Positions 27,139 to 36,241 are shown, counted from the first letter of the stretch. The stretch: 64,000 nt of DNA from Gammaproteobacteria bacterium (GCA_002690865.1 NZGG01000019.1:60036-124035), one strand, 5' to 3'. Program-made: numbers and translations. The notes: a model not told the origin generated them from the sequence alone.

Positions 27139-28842
27139 TTAAAACAAGAAGTATCTTTGAGCTAGCGGTAGTTCATTGGCAGGTTCGCATTCGAGCAACT
27201 CACCATCTGCGCGAACCTCATAGGTTTCTGGATCGACATCAATTTTCGGACAGTAATCATTATGAACCATATCTATTTTTTGGATAGTCCGTGTATTAGA
27301 GACTGGCAATAGGACTTTTTTTAATCCTAGCGCGTCTCCCAAACTATTCTGGAGCGCAGTGCCAGAAACGAAACTAAAAGATGTAGATTGTATTGCACCG
27401 CCAAAAGCTCCGAACATAGGACGATAATGAACCGGCTGAGGCGTAGGAATCGAAGCATTAGGGTCACCCATTGCCGCCGCCACGATAGCGCCCCCTTTTA
27501 TAATTATTGAGGGCTTAGTACCAAAAAAGGCTGGTTTCCAAAGCACCAAATCTGCTAACTTCCCGACCTCAATAGAGCCAACTTCATCTGCTATCCCATG
27601 CGCTATTGCTGGATTGATAGTATATTTCGCAATATAACGTTTCACTCTAAAATTATCATTCCGATTTGAATCTTCCCGTAAAGCCCCTCGCTGAACCTTC
27701 ATCTTATGGGCGGTTTGCCAAGTGCGAATCACAACCTCTCCTACTCTGCCCATCGCCTGAGAATCAGATGCGATCATTGAGAAAGCACCAAGGTCATGTA
27801 GAATATCTTCAGCAGCTATCGTCTCTCTCCTAATACGAGATTCCGCAAAGGCGACATCCTCTGAGATACTAGGATCAAGATGATGGCAAACCATTAGCAT
27901 ATCCAAATGCTCATCCACCGTATTAACCGTGTAAGGGCGCGTCGGGTTAGTAGATGAGGGTAAGACATTGGGTAATCCACAAGCTTTTATTATATCCGGA
28001 GCGTGACCTCCCCCAGCTCCCTCAGTATGAAAAGTATGAATAGTGCGCCCTTTCAATGCAGCCAATGTACTTTCTACAAAACCTGACTCATTCAATGTGT
28101 CAGTATGTATCGCAACCTGCACATCCATAGAATCAGCTACTGAAAGACAATTATCGATAGCTCCCGGCGTAGTTCCCCAATCCTCATGTAACTTAAGACC
28201 CATAGCGCCGGCCGATATCTGCTCAGTCAAAGCTTCAGGCAAACTTGCATTACCTTTACCCATGAAACCGAGATTCATGGGTAAACTATCAGCAGCTTCT
28301 AACATTCTTGCGATGTGCCAAGAGCCGGGCGTACAGGTTGTCGCCTTGGTACCCGTCGCTGGACCAGTACCCCCACCAAGCATTGTAGTCACCCCTGACA
28401 TTAATCCTTCCTCTATCTGCTGTGGACAAATAAAGTGGATATGAGCATCAATTCCTCCCGCCGTCAGCACATGCCCCTCACCAGCAATTGCCTCTGTGCA
28501 GGGACCAATAATTATGTCTACACCTGCCTGAGTATCAGGATTGCCTGCTTTCCCAATCCCAAAAATTCGGCCATCTTTTATTCCAACATCTGCTTTGATA
28601 ATACCCCAATGGTCAATAATGAGTGCATTAGTTATAACCGTATCCACAGATTGAGCTGATGATAATTGAGATTGCCCCATGCCGTCTCGAATAACCTTAC
28701 CACCACCAAATTTAACCTCATCCCCGTAAACTGCATGATCTGCTTCAACCTCAATGATCAATTCCGTGTCACCAAGTCGAACTCTATCTCCAGTGGTCGG
28801 TCCGAACATCTCTGCATAGGCAATACGCCCCATATTACTCAT
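27139..28842 (-). CDS. ureC: urease alpha (catalytic) subunit
   Basis: UreC holds the dinickel centre that hydrolyses urea to ammonia and carbamate in the cytoplasm. The 567-residue length is typical. Seen motifs: [10 protein letters not shown] (nickel histidines), [16 protein letters not shown] (carbamylated Lys), [25 protein letters not shown] (nickel His), the flap MVCHHLDP with mobile Cys and His, and [18 protein letters not shown] (nickel Asp). All key residues are intact, so the enzyme should be active when nickel is available. Its start overlaps the ureB stop as ATGA. Confidence 0.98.
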   Translation of the reverse strand: MSNMGRIAYAEMFGPTTGDRVRLGDTELIIEVEADHAVYGDEVKFGGGKVIRDGMGQSQLSSAQSVDTVITNALIIDHWGIIKADVGIKDGRIFGIGKAGNPDTQAGVDIIIGPCTEAIAGEGHVLTAGGIDAHIHFICPQQIEEGLMSGVTTMLGGGTGPATGTKATTCTPGSWHIARMLEAADSLPMNLGFMGKGNASLPEALTEQISAGAMGLKLHEDWGTTPGAIDNCLSVADSMDVQVAIHTDTLNESGFVESTLAALKGRTIHTFHTEGAGGGHAPDIIKACGLPNVLPSSTNPTRPYTVNTVDEHLDMLMVCHHLDPSISEDVAFAESRIRRETIAAEDILHDLGAFSMIASDSQAMGRVGEVVIRTWQTAHKMKVQRGALREDSNRNDNFRVKRYIAKYTINPAIAHGIADEVGSIEVGKLADLVLWKPAFFGTKPSIIIKGGAIVAAAMGDPNASIPTPQPVHYRPMFGAFGGAIQSTSFSFVSGTALQNSLGDALGLKKVLLPVSNTRTIQKIDMVHNDYCPKIDVDPETYEVRADGELLECEPANELPLAQRYFLF

Positions 28843-29156
28843 TCTATTTCCTCCAGCGCACCCATCACTTTTTGATTAAAGCCATAAATTGCACGATTCC
28901 CAGCATAAGCCACTAAAGTAATATTTCGGGTCTGCCCAGGCTCAAATCGAACAGCACTTCCCGCTGGAATATCAAGCCGAAATCCTCTCGCAACCTCACG
29001 ATCGAAGTTCAACGCATCGTTAGTTTCATAAAAATGATAATGAGAACCCACTTGAATCGGACGATCCCCTGTATTACAAACAGCAAGTTCCACCGAATCT
29101 CGGCCTTCATTAATAACGAGGCCACCCCCGTCAATAAACATCTCGCCCGGAATCAT
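28839..29156 (-). CDS. ureB: urease beta subunit
   Basis: A 105-residue structural subunit of the urease trimer. [45 protein letters not shown] and the [29 protein letters not shown] stretch are characteristic of UreB. UreA and UreB are separate genes, as in most bacteria, rather than fused as in Helicobacter. It starts 9 bp after ureA and overlaps ureC by 4 bp. Confidence 0.97.
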   Translation of the reverse strand: MIPGEMFIDGGGLVINEGRDSVELAVCNTGDRPIQVGSHYHFYETNDALNFDREVARGFRLDIPAGSAVRFEPGQTRNITLVAYAGNRAIYGFNQKVMGALEEIE

Positions 29157-29165
29157 AAAAATCTC

Positions 29166-29468
29166 CTAAGATATTGGGTTATGTATCGTGACTAGTTTTG
29201 TGCCGTCAGGAAACGTAGCTTCTATCTGTACTTCATTTACAAGTTCTGATATACCATCCATGACATCAGCACGACTTAAGATTTCAGTCCCGTAAGACAT
29301 AAGCTCGGCGACCGACTTGCCATCCCTTGCACCCTCCAATACGGCAGCAGAAATTAGCGCTACTGCTTCTGGATAGTTAAGTAAAACACCACGAGCCCTT
29401 CTTTGCTCTGCAACTTGGGCAGCAACAAATATCAAGAGCTTATCTTTTTCTCTTGGAGTCAACTCCAT
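29166..29468 (-). CDS. ureA: urease gamma subunit
   Basis: A 100-residue structural subunit of urease. [55 protein letters not shown] and [20 protein letters not shown] match UreA over its whole length. It lies between ureD and ureB in the operon, 26 bp after the ureD stop. Confidence 0.97.
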   Translation of the reverse strand: MELTPREKDKLLIFVAAQVAEQRRARGVLLNYPEAVALISAAVLEGARDGKSVAELMSYGTEILSRADVMDGISELVNEVQIEATFPDGTKLVTIHNPIS

Positions 29469-29494
29469 AACGATCTCTCCACGCTAACTTATGT

Positions 29495-30316
29495 TCATGT
29501 CGCCCAAATTCTTGGTGGACTAGGGTGTAACTGAGCTATCAGTCGCCGCAGTTGACACCAAATGCTAATAAATGCGTTCTTCAACTCTACAGCGTCCATT
29601 GTGATTCCACGAATCACTAAAATACCATCAATCAAAGTTGCTGCTATCTGTGTGAAGCCATCTTTATTTAAAATCTCCCTTGAATAACGCAAAACCTCTA
29701 CGTTAGCAGGGAACCCATATAGAGAACCGAAGGCAGTTTTTCCATTAAGTCCCCACGCTGAGGAAAGAATGGAATCTCCAGCACTCCACCTCTGTCGCTC
29801 TATCAATCGGGGCTTCCCATCAATATAAATCTGAAAAAACTGATCTAGATCCCCACTTTCATAGTTATCACCACTAGCTGGACGACCAATAGAGGAGATT
29901 TCCCAAACCAGAAATCGCGACTGCGGAGTCGCGTTAATCACCGTAGATTGCGCCAAATGACTACCTCCAAATAGCACAGTATCTTGGGGTAGCCATTCAA
30001 GACTACAGTCATCGCCAACAAAAAGCTTATTTGACACTCTTGTTAAAGGCCCCTTACTACGATAAAACTTTGAAGAAGCTGGGGTAGTAATAAGAACAGA
30101 TGCCTGATTCTCAACCTCAACACTGATCTCTAATTCGTCTCCTCCCGCAAGGCCACCCGGGGGGTGCAAAATATAAGCATGGCACGCACCGTCTGGGGGA
30201 TAAAAAGGTTTTTGAATTCTTAGCGGTCCAAAGTGTTTTCTACGATCTATAATTGTCCTGACTCCGTCATAGCGGAATCGTAAATCAAGATTTGCTCGCC
30301 AAGCTCGACTTTTCAT
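29495..30316 (-). CDS. ureD: urease accessory protein UreD (UreH)
   Basis: UreD binds apo-urease and forms the tunnel through which nickel passes from UreG. The 273-residue protein contains HILHPPGGLAGGDELEISVEVENQASVLITTPASSKFYRS, LEWLPQDTVLFGGSHLAQSTVINATPQSRFLVWE and a SIWCQLRRLIAQLHPSPPRIWAT terminus, all typical. The ATG at 30316 overlaps the urtE stop as ATGA. This physically and probably translationally joins the transporter half of the operon to the urease half. Confidence 0.94.
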   Translation of the reverse strand: MKSRAWRANLDLRFRYDGVRTIIDRRKHFGPLRIQKPFYPPDGACHAYILHPPGGLAGGDELEISVEVENQASVLITTPASSKFYRSKGPLTRVSNKLFVGDDCSLEWLPQDTVLFGGSHLAQSTVINATPQSRFLVWEISSIGRPASGDNYESGDLDQFFQIYIDGKPRLIERQRWSAGDSILSSAWGLNGKTAFGSLYGFPANVEVLRYSREILNKDGFTQIAATLIDGILVIRGITMDAVELKNAFISIWCQLRRLIAQLHPSPPRIWAT

Positions 30317-31008
30317 AGAGACAAATGCTCCGCAATAATGGATTCAGAAAGCTCCTCCATTTTACCACCAGCAACAATAGTGCCTTTCGTCATGATATGA
30401 AAGTCAGAGGCAACACGACGAACAAACGGCAGTTTCTGTTCTACAACAAGGACAGTAAGACCAATCTCTCTATTTAGATGTATCACAATTTCCGCAATTT
30501 CCTGAACTAGGTTAGGTTGTATGCCTTCAGTAGGCTCGTCTAGCAATAAGAGACGAGGTCTAATTGCAAGCGCGCGTGCAATAGCAAGCTGTTGCTGCTG
30601 ACCTCCGGATAAGTCTCCGCCTCGTCTTTTAAGCATATTTTTTAATACGGGGAATACCTCAAAAATCAAATCAGGTAAATACTGCTCGTCACCAGATAAC
30701 GCGCCTAGGCCTACCAGTAAGTTCTCCTCTACAGTCAACAACGGAAAAATTAGACGTCCCTGCGGCACATAGCCTATTCGCATCGGAACACGTGCATAGG
30801 CAGGTTCCCCAGCAAGATCTGTATCATCGTATATGATTTTTCCCGAGTCTAAACTAAGCAACCCCATGATACATTTTAAGAGAGTAGTCTTTCCCACTCC
30901 ATTCCTTCCTATCAAGGATACACAGGCTCTTGGAGCTATCGACAAGTATAAATCTCTCAAGGTATGCGATTGCCCATAGCATTGATTAAGTTTTGAGATA
31001 TCGAGCAT
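30313..31008 (-). CDS. urtE: urea ABC transporter ATP-binding protein UrtE
   Basis: A 231-residue LivF-like ATPase of the urea importer. It has Walker A GRNGVGKTT, signature LSGGQQQQLAIARAL and Walker B LLLLDEPTEGIQP. The EGIQP ending and GYVPQGRLIFPLLTVEENL are typical of UrtE. Its start overlaps the urtD stop (TAATG), and its stop overlaps ureD. Confidence 0.95.
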   Translation of the reverse strand: MLDISKLNQCYGQSHTLRDLYLSIAPRACVSLIGRNGVGKTTLLKCIMGLLSLDSGKIIYDDTDLAGEPAYARVPMRIGYVPQGRLIFPLLTVEENLLVGLGALSGDEQYLPDLIFEVFPVLKNMLKRRGGDLSGGQQQQLAIARALAIRPRLLLLDEPTEGIQPNLVQEIAEIVIHLNREIGLTVLVVEQKLPFVRRVASDFHIMTKGTIVAGGKMEELSESIIAEHLSL

Positions 31009-31844
31009 TACGCACCCAAGTAAACTTGTCGAACCAAGGGATCTCCCTGAACTTTTTGAAATGGCCCCTCAGCTAAAACACTTCCCTCATGCAAAACGGT
31101 AACAGTTTTTGCAATTGACCGAACGAATTCCATATCATGCTCCACCACTATTACAGAATGCTCACCCGCCAGCTGAGTCAACAAGTCAGCAGTCGTTTCA
31201 CTCTCTTGCTGTGTCATACCTGCGACAGGTTCATCTATAAGCAATACGGCTGGGTTCTGCATCAATAACATACCAATCTCTAGCCATTGTTTCTGCCCGT
31301 GGGACAAAAAGCTTGCTTGAGTTCTGCGCATCTCGGAAAGACCGATTAGTAGGAGGACCTCATCCATACTTTCGCGTTCCTCACTACTTAATGAGGCAAA
31401 CATAGTAGCCCAGACTCGCTTGTCTGCCTCCATAGCAAGCTCAAGATTTTCAGAGACTGAATGTGTTTCAAATACTGTTGGTTTTTGAAACTTTCTCCCT
31501 ATCCCTAATGAAGCAATCTCAGGCTCGGATTTGCTCAAAAGATCCACATTCTGTCCAAAGTAGGCGGTGCCTTTATCGGGACGAGTTTTCCCAGTTATCA
31601 CATCCATCAGCGTAGTTTTTCCTGCGCCATTTGGTCCAATAATGCAGCGTAACTCACCGGTTTCGATATAGAGATTTAGTTCGTTTAGTGCCCGAAATCC
31701 ATCAAAACTGACACTAATTCCTTCAAGATAGAGGATTAAACCTTTATCAGTATTAATCTGATTGGGAGAAACAGACCGTTTAAGCAACGCATTTGTGATT
31801 TGCGATGACTCAGCAATGGTACTTTTACGATCTAAATCAGCCAT
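31008..31844 (-). CDS. urtD: urea ABC transporter ATP-binding protein UrtD
   Basis: A LivG-like ATPase of about 278 residues. It has Walker A GPNGAGKTT, signature FLSHGQKQWLEIGMLL (LSHGQ variant typical of UrtD) and Walker B VLLIDEPVAGMTQQE. The track's start at 31880 is 43 bp inside urtC. ATG 31844 (MADLDRKST) overlaps the urtC stop by 8 bp and seems more natural, since the 40-residue leader before the ABC domain is not conserved in the family. Confidence 0.94.
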   Translation of the reverse strand: MADLDRKSTIAESSQITNALLKRSVSPNQINTDKGLILYLEGISVSFDGFRALNELNLYIETGELRCIIGPNGAGKTTLMDVITGKTRPDKGTAYFGQNVDLLSKSEPEIASLGIGRKFQKPTVFETHSVSENLELAMEADKRVWATMFASLSSEERESMDEVLLLIGLSEMRRTQASFLSHGQKQWLEIGMLLMQNPAVLLIDEPVAGMTQQESETTADLLTQLAGEHSVIVVEHDMEFVRSIAKTVTVLHEGSVLAEGPFQKVQGDPLVRQVYLGA

Positions 31845-32934
31845 TATTACCACCCAATCGAGTTCTGCGTAGGATTCCAATTAGCCCTCTCGGAAGGAGA
31901 ATGGTAACCAGTACAAAGAGGAGCCCCAAAAAAAATAACCAAATTTCTGGCAGCGCACCTGTCAAAATCGTTTTTATATAATTGACCAAGCCAGCGCCTA
32001 GTGCAGCCCCATATAATGTGGCTCTCCCGCCGAGAGCCACCCAAACAACTAGCTCTATTGAATTGAGCGGCTGAAATTCGCTTGGATTAATAATACCTAC
32101 CTGAGGAACATATAGTGCTCCAGCTATACCAGCAATAACTGCAGAAATGGTGAAAACCCAGACTTGATAATACTCAACATGATACCCCAAGAATCTTGCT
32201 CTTGATTCTGCATCACGTGCAGCCGTGATTACACGACCTAGTTTTGAAGTAACTAGATACTGACAAATCAAGTATCCAAGTACTAAAGCGATAACAGAAG
32301 AAACAAAAAGAGCCACTTTCGTAGCATCTGATTGGAGAGAAAACCCAAGAACATCTTTAAAGTCAGTCAAGCCATTATTACCACCAAACCCCAACTCATT
32401 ACGAAAAAATGCAAGCATCAGCGCATAGGTAAGAGCCTGAGTCATAATTGAAAGATATACCCCGGATACTCTGGATCGAAACGCCAGCCAACCAAAAAGG
32501 AATGCTAAAATACCGGGTACTATTATAATCATTATTGCGGCAAACCAGAACTGATCTAAACCCATCCAATACCAAGGAAGACTATCCCAGTTCAGGAATA
32601 CCATGAAATCTGGCAACTCAGGATGACCATAAACCCCTCTAGTACCAATCTGCCGCATGAGATACATTCCCATCACATAGCCACCGAGAGCAAAAAATGC
32701 TCCATGACCAAGACTTAGTATTCCACAGTAACCCCATACTAGATCAAGAGATATCGCCAGGAGAGCGTAACAGGCATACTTACCGAGCAAGCTAACGGAG
32801 TAAGTGGGAACATGAAACATAGAATCCGAAGGGATGACCAGATTTGCTATCGGTATCAAAAATCCAATAAGACAAAGCACCAACAAAAATATCTGCCCGC
32901 CTCTATCATGATTTACTAGACTCCGAATCATCAT
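31837..32934 (-). CDS. urtC: urea ABC transporter permease UrtC
   Basis: A 365-residue LivM-like inner-membrane permease. Multiple membrane segments are visible (IFLLVLCLIGFLIPIANLVI and others). CYALLAISLDLVWGYCGILSLGHGAFFALGGY is the signature of the branched-chain amino acid/urea permease family. SRVSGVYLSIMTQALTYAL and FNPSEFQPLNS-like (INPSEFQPLNSIELVVWVALGG) segments match UrtC. It begins at the last base of the urtB stop region and overlaps urtD. Confidence 0.95.
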   Translation of the reverse strand: MMIRSLVNHDRGGQIFLLVLCLIGFLIPIANLVIPSDSMFHVPTYSVSLLGKYACYALLAISLDLVWGYCGILSLGHGAFFALGGYVMGMYLMRQIGTRGVYGHPELPDFMVFLNWDSLPWYWMGLDQFWFAAIMIIIVPGILAFLFGWLAFRSRVSGVYLSIMTQALTYALMLAFFRNELGFGGNNGLTDFKDVLGFSLQSDATKVALFVSSVIALVLGYLICQYLVTSKLGRVITAARDAESRARFLGYHVEYYQVWVFTISAVIAGIAGALYVPQVGIINPSEFQPLNSIELVVWVALGGRATLYGAALGAGLVNYIKTILTGALPEIWLFFLGLLFVLVTILLPRGLIGILRRTRLGGNNG

Positions 32935-34577
32935 TAGCTATCTGCTGCCCGCCCTTTCTGAGGAAATAATCCGCGCGGACGTTTTTGAATAAATAAAATT
33001 ATGAATATAAGAACTAGTATCTTTGCGACAACTGCACCGGCAAAAGGCTCTAGCAATTTGTTGACTACACCAAGAGATAAACCAGCTACTAACGTACCCC
33101 ATAGATTGCCAACTCCTCCAAAGACCACAACCATAAAAGAATCAACGATGTAACTTTGCCCAAGATTAGGACCAACATTCGTAAGCTGAGAGAGCGCAAC
33201 ACCAGCCACCCCTGCGATTCCAGATCCTAAACCAAAGGTGAGAATATCTACTCGTGCATTTCTGATTCCCATTACTTGAGCCATGTCTCGGTTCTGCGTT
33301 ACGGCTCTAACCTCTAAACCCAACCGGGTCCTCTGCAAGATAACTAACAGGACAGCAAATACCATTAATGCAAAGAAGAAAATATAGAGACGATTATAGG
33401 TAATAGACAAACCCTGAACTATCTCTAAAGAACCACTCATCCAATTCGGCGTAACAACTGAGCGATTTAAAGGAGAAAAAATAGTACGTACCGCTTGCTG
33501 TAAAATAAGACTTATCCCGAAAGTGGCTAGTAAAGTTTCAAGTGGTCTTCCATACAAAAAACGAATAACACTTCGTTCAATACAAATACCAACTAGACCA
33601 GTGACCAAAAATGCCGCTGGAACTGAGATTAGTAATGAGTACTCAATCAAGTCAGGTAATAGAAGCTGTATAAGATAAGTCGTATAAGCACCTAACATAA
33701 TGAGTTCTCCGTGCGCCATATTGATGACACCCATTACGCCAAAAGTAATTGATAATCCAATCGCTGCTAGAGCTAGAATAGAACCCAAACTTAAACCAAA
33801 GAAAATAGTCTCGATAGCCCTAAAGCGAGAAACTCGTTTTTCAATCTCTTTAATTGACGCGATTGCAGCATCCCTTATTTCAAGAGAAAGTCCTTCATCA
33901 GCTGCCATCTCATTCAGTTTGCCACGAACATTTGAATCTAGGTTGTTTGAACTTGCCTCAACAGCAGATAGTCTTCTAATAGGATCCGATGACTCAAGAT
34001 CGAAAACGACTAACGCATTCTCTAAAGCTTTGAGAACGCTTTCATTCTCCTCTATATCTTGACGTGCGACTATCAGCGACCGTAACTTTGCATCGCCAGT
34101 TTTAACAATTGCTTCTATCGCTGCGACACGTCCATCGGAATCCCTGACATTCAACTGTCTCACGGCTTGAAGACTCTTGAGGTATCTACGAAGTTTGTTA
34201 TTGACACTAATCTTCTTTGCCTCACGCCGCCCCACGATACCGAGATTTTCTCCCGTAGCAGCATGCTCGAGGTAAAAATCACCCCCCTTCAGTCGGGTTA
34301 CAATAACAACGTCGCCGCTATTTTTCTTTGTATAGAGCTTACCTTCAATCAAGGCTGACAGAATAATATCTATTCGCTCATTTTTTAGTCCTGCTAACTT
34401 AGTTGCAGCTAGTTCTTTTTGAGCAAAAGATTTTACCTTCAGAGCGTCAATTGCCAACCCAAAATCCTCAGTTTCTGAACCAAGGGAGTTAGAATTGATG
34501 ATCAGAACCAATATGACCACTAATACTTTGAACACACTCAAGATCGCACCAACACCATAAGCAGATGGAGAGGGCAC
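32934..34577 (-). CDS. urtB: urea ABC transporter permease UrtB
   Basis: A 547-residue permease with the two-part UrtB design. A signal-like hydrophobic N terminus (VFKVLVVILVLIINS) leads into a periplasmic region of about 220 residues with helical repeats (RRLSAVEAS..., SLEIRDAAIASIKEIEKRV). A LivH-like membrane domain follows from about residue 260 (FFGLSLGSILALAAIGLSITFGVMGVINMAHGELIMLG). The start is a GTG at 34577 with GGAG 5 bases upstream. Both lie inside a perfect hairpin, described separately. A later GTG at 34535 is a possible alternative start. Confidence 0.93.
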   Translation of the reverse strand: MPSPSAYGVGAILSVFKVLVVILVLIINSNSLGSETEDFGLAIDALKVKSFAQKELAATKLAGLKNERIDIILSALIEGKLYTKKNSGDVVIVTRLKGGDFYLEHAATGENLGIVGRREAKKISVNNKLRRYLKSLQAVRQLNVRDSDGRVAAIEAIVKTGDAKLRSLIVARQDIEENESVLKALENALVVFDLESSDPIRRLSAVEASSNNLDSNVRGKLNEMAADEGLSLEIRDAAIASIKEIEKRVSRFRAIETIFFGLSLGSILALAAIGLSITFGVMGVINMAHGELIMLGAYTTYLIQLLLPDLIEYSLLISVPAAFLVTGLVGICIERSVIRFLYGRPLETLLATFGISLILQQAVRTIFSPLNRSVVTPNWMSGSLEIVQGLSITYNRLYIFFFALMVFAVLLVILQRTRLGLEVRAVTQNRDMAQVMGIRNARVDILTFGLGSGIAGVAGVALSQLTNVGPNLGQSYIVDSFMVVVFGGVGNLWGTLVAGLSLGVVNKLLEPFAGAVVAKILVLIFIILFIQKRPRGLFPQKGRAADS

Positions 34578-34588
34578 CCCCTCTCCAT
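34565..34588 (-). promoter_or_regulatory. perfect hairpin enclosing the urtB ribosome binding site and GTG start
   Basis: In transcript sense the sequence is ATGGAGAGGG-GGTG-CCCTCTCCAT, a 10-bp perfect GC-rich stem with a 4-base loop. The GGAG ribosome site is in the 5' arm, the GTG start codon is in the loop, and the first codons of urtB form the 3' arm. It is not followed by a U-tract, so it is not an ordinary terminator. It lies between urtA and urtB and could both protect the urtA 3' end and lower urtB translation. The structure is seen in sequence; the effect is inferred. Confidence 0.8.
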
Positions 34589-34611
34589 ACCACTTTTATA
34601 TAGTCTCTTCT

Positions 34612-35895
34612 TTATTTGTAATTTTGACCTGAGCACTTGCTAGACGTGACATTGTAATTACCACAAGACAAAGGTTTCTGCCAAGAAGCGATCGTATCCT
34701 CAGAAACCGGCAAATAATCTGACCAAGCATCGCCCGGGACAGTTCCCGTAGTTTCCCAGACTGTATCAAACTGACCATCATCCTGAATCTCGCCTATTAA
34801 TACTGGTTTGGTTATATGGTGATTCGGCATCATTGTAGCGATACCTCCCGAAAGATTATGGACAGCAACCCCAATTATTGCTTCCTGAACGGCTTCGGAT
34901 TCTGTTGTACCAGCCTTCTCTACTGCTTCCGCCCACATCTTAAATCCAATGTAATGCGCTTCCATCGGATCATTCGTGACACGCTCCTCATCATCAATAA
35001 AGGCTAGCCAACTATCGATAAATTCATCATTAACCTCTGCATCAACGCTCATGAAATAGTTCCAAGCTGCAAGATGACCAACAAGCGGGCCCGTATCAAA
35101 ACCTGAGAGTTCTTCTTCACCTACAGAGAAAGCAATCACTGGAATATCTTCTGCTGATACATCCTGATTACCCAACTCCTTATAGAAAGGTACATTTGCA
35201 TCACCATTTATTGTGGAAACCACGGCCGTCTTCATCCCCTCAGACCCAAATTTTTTAATATCCGAAACTATGGACTGCCAGTCAGCATGCCCAAATGGCG
35301 TGTAGCTAATCATTATATCTTTCGCAGCAACACCTTTTGATCTCAAATAAGCCTCTAAAATTTTGTTCGTGGTTCTTGGATAAACGTAATCAGTGCCCGC
35401 AAGCACCCAGCGAGTAGCACCAACTTCATTCATTAAATAGTCCACCGCAGGGATCGCTTGTTGATTAGGGGCAGCTCCGGTGTAAAAAACATTTTTTGAA
35501 GATTCTTCGCCCTCATACTGGACAGGATAAAATAATAGACTATTCAACTCTTCAAATACCGGTAGAACAGATTTACGTGAAACAGAAGTCCAACATCCAA
35601 ACACCACATCTACCTTTTCCTTTTCAATCAGTTCTCGTGCCTTCTCAGCAAACAAAGGCCAATTAGAGGCCGGATCAACAACGACAGCTTCCAGCTTCTT
35701 TCCTAAAAGCCCACCTGCAGCATTCTGCTCCTCTATCATCATCAAAATGGTATCTTTTAAAGTAGTTTCACTAATTGCCATGGTCCCCGATAGTGAATGT
35801 AGCACCCCAACTTTTATGGTTTCTGCAGCACAGACCACACTAGTACTCCAAGTTAAGGCAATTGCGACCAGCACTCTTTGCAAAGTCTTATACAT
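34612..35895 (-). CDS. urtA: urea ABC transporter substrate-binding protein UrtA
   Basis: The 427-residue periplasmic binding protein carries a signal peptide (MYKTLQRVLVAIALTWSTSVVCAAE). The Type I binding-protein core IKVGVLHSLSGTMAISETTLKD, DPASNWPLFAEKARELI, GCWTSVSRKSVLPVFEELNSLLFYPVQYEG and FYTGAAPNQQAIPAVDYL is diagnostic of UrtA/FmdD, as opposed to leucine-binding LivJ. FmdD-type amide binding is the alternative, but the urease genes in the same operon argue for urea. A strong GGAGGAT ribosome site precedes the ATG. It is the first gene of the operon, with a leader of about 115 nt. Confidence 0.95.
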   Translation of the reverse strand: MYKTLQRVLVAIALTWSTSVVCAAETIKVGVLHSLSGTMAISETTLKDTILMMIEEQNAAGGLLGKKLEAVVVDPASNWPLFAEKARELIEKEKVDVVFGCWTSVSRKSVLPVFEELNSLLFYPVQYEGEESSKNVFYTGAAPNQQAIPAVDYLMNEVGATRWVLAGTDYVYPRTTNKILEAYLRSKGVAAKDIMISYTPFGHADWQSIVSDIKKFGSEGMKTAVVSTINGDANVPFYKELGNQDVSAEDIPVIAFSVGEEELSGFDTGPLVGHLAAWNYFMSVDAEVNDEFIDSWLAFIDDEERVTNDPMEAHYIGFKMWAEAVEKAGTTESEAVQEAIIGVAVHNLSGGIATMMPNHHITKPVLIGEIQDDGQFDTVWETTGTVPGDAWSDYLPVSEDTIASWQKPLSCGNYNVTSSKCSGQNYK

Positions 35896-35913
35896 ATATC
35901 CTCCAATTAAAAA

Positions 35914-35988
35914 GCTATTTAAATAGCATGATTTATAAATATGGTTGAAACTGCAGTTGCAGTCTCAGTAGTAATCTGCCACTGAGAC
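35914..35988 (-). promoter_or_regulatory. structured urtA 5' leader (three stem-loops)
   Basis: Between the predicted start point near 36012 and the urtA ATG, three inverted repeats follow each other in the transcript. They are GTCTCAGT/ACTGAGAC (8 bp, 11-base loop, 35962-35988), ACTGCA/TGCAGT (6 bp, 35950-35963, sharing two bases with the first) and the 14-base palindrome GCTATTTAAATAGC (35914-35927), which sits just before the GGAGG site. No known riboswitch class was recognised. They could stabilise the mRNA or regulate translation. Confidence 0.5.
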
Positions 35989-36023
35989 CCCGTCTAAAAG
36001 CTGCACTTACACATCGTAGTACC

Positions 36024-36039
36024 AGCAACAAACGGGCCA
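36024..36039 (-). promoter_or_regulatory. sigma-54 (RpoN) promoter of the urt-ure operon
   Basis: On the minus strand TGGCCCGTTTGTTGCT fits the -24/-12 consensus TGGCMCGNNNNTTGCW at all defined positions, with GG and GC correctly spaced. Transcription would start near 36012, giving a leader of about 116 nt to urtA. Two NtrC-like boxes lie upstream at enhancer distance. Nitrogen-limitation control of urea genes through NtrC and sigma-54 is well established in other proteobacteria. Confidence 0.75.
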
Positions 36040-36077
36040 AAAAAAAAGGCGTACACCCCCCTCTATCTCCAATAAAA

Positions 36078-36094
36078 TGCACCCATGTTGCGCT
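36078..36094 (-). promoter_or_regulatory. NtrC-like enhancer box, proximal
   Basis: In operon sense AGCGCAACATGGGTGCA. The right half GGGTGCA fits the NtrC dyad TGCACY-N5-RGTGCA fully and the left half matches 3 of 6 bases. Its centre is about 73 bp upstream of the predicted sigma-54 start point. Confidence 0.5.
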
Positions 36095-36108
36095 TAAACG
36101 TTCGATCA

Positions 36109-36125
36109 CGCACTAAAATAGCAAC
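36109..36125 (+). promoter_or_regulatory. NtrC-like enhancer box, distal
   Basis: Read on the plus strand, CGCACTAAAATAGCAAC matches TGCACT-N5-RGTGCA at 5 of 6 bases in the left half and 2 of 6 in the right half. It resembles the TGCACTAAAATGGTGCA box of enteric glnA. Its centre is 31 bp from the proximal box, about three helical turns, close to the roughly 32-bp spacing in the enteric glnA enhancer. Confidence 0.42.
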
Positions 36126-36241
36126 CATTTTTACTGGTAGGCATTCAGCGCTTAAAACTGTGCCCACTTATTATTAATGTTATAGTGCGGAGCTTGCTAA
36201 GGTGGTTTCAAAAACCATAAATTGACCAGCGGTGAGGGTGT

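Noticed and set aside
28043-28875. Plus-strand ORFs opposite ureC and ureB
   Set aside because: UreC and UreB are certain, and the opposite frames have low-complexity composition without motifs.
35914-36241. Guanidine (ykkC) riboswitch before the urea genes
   Set aside because: Urea- and guanidine-related genes can carry one, but the conserved ykkC core sequences were not seen in the leader.
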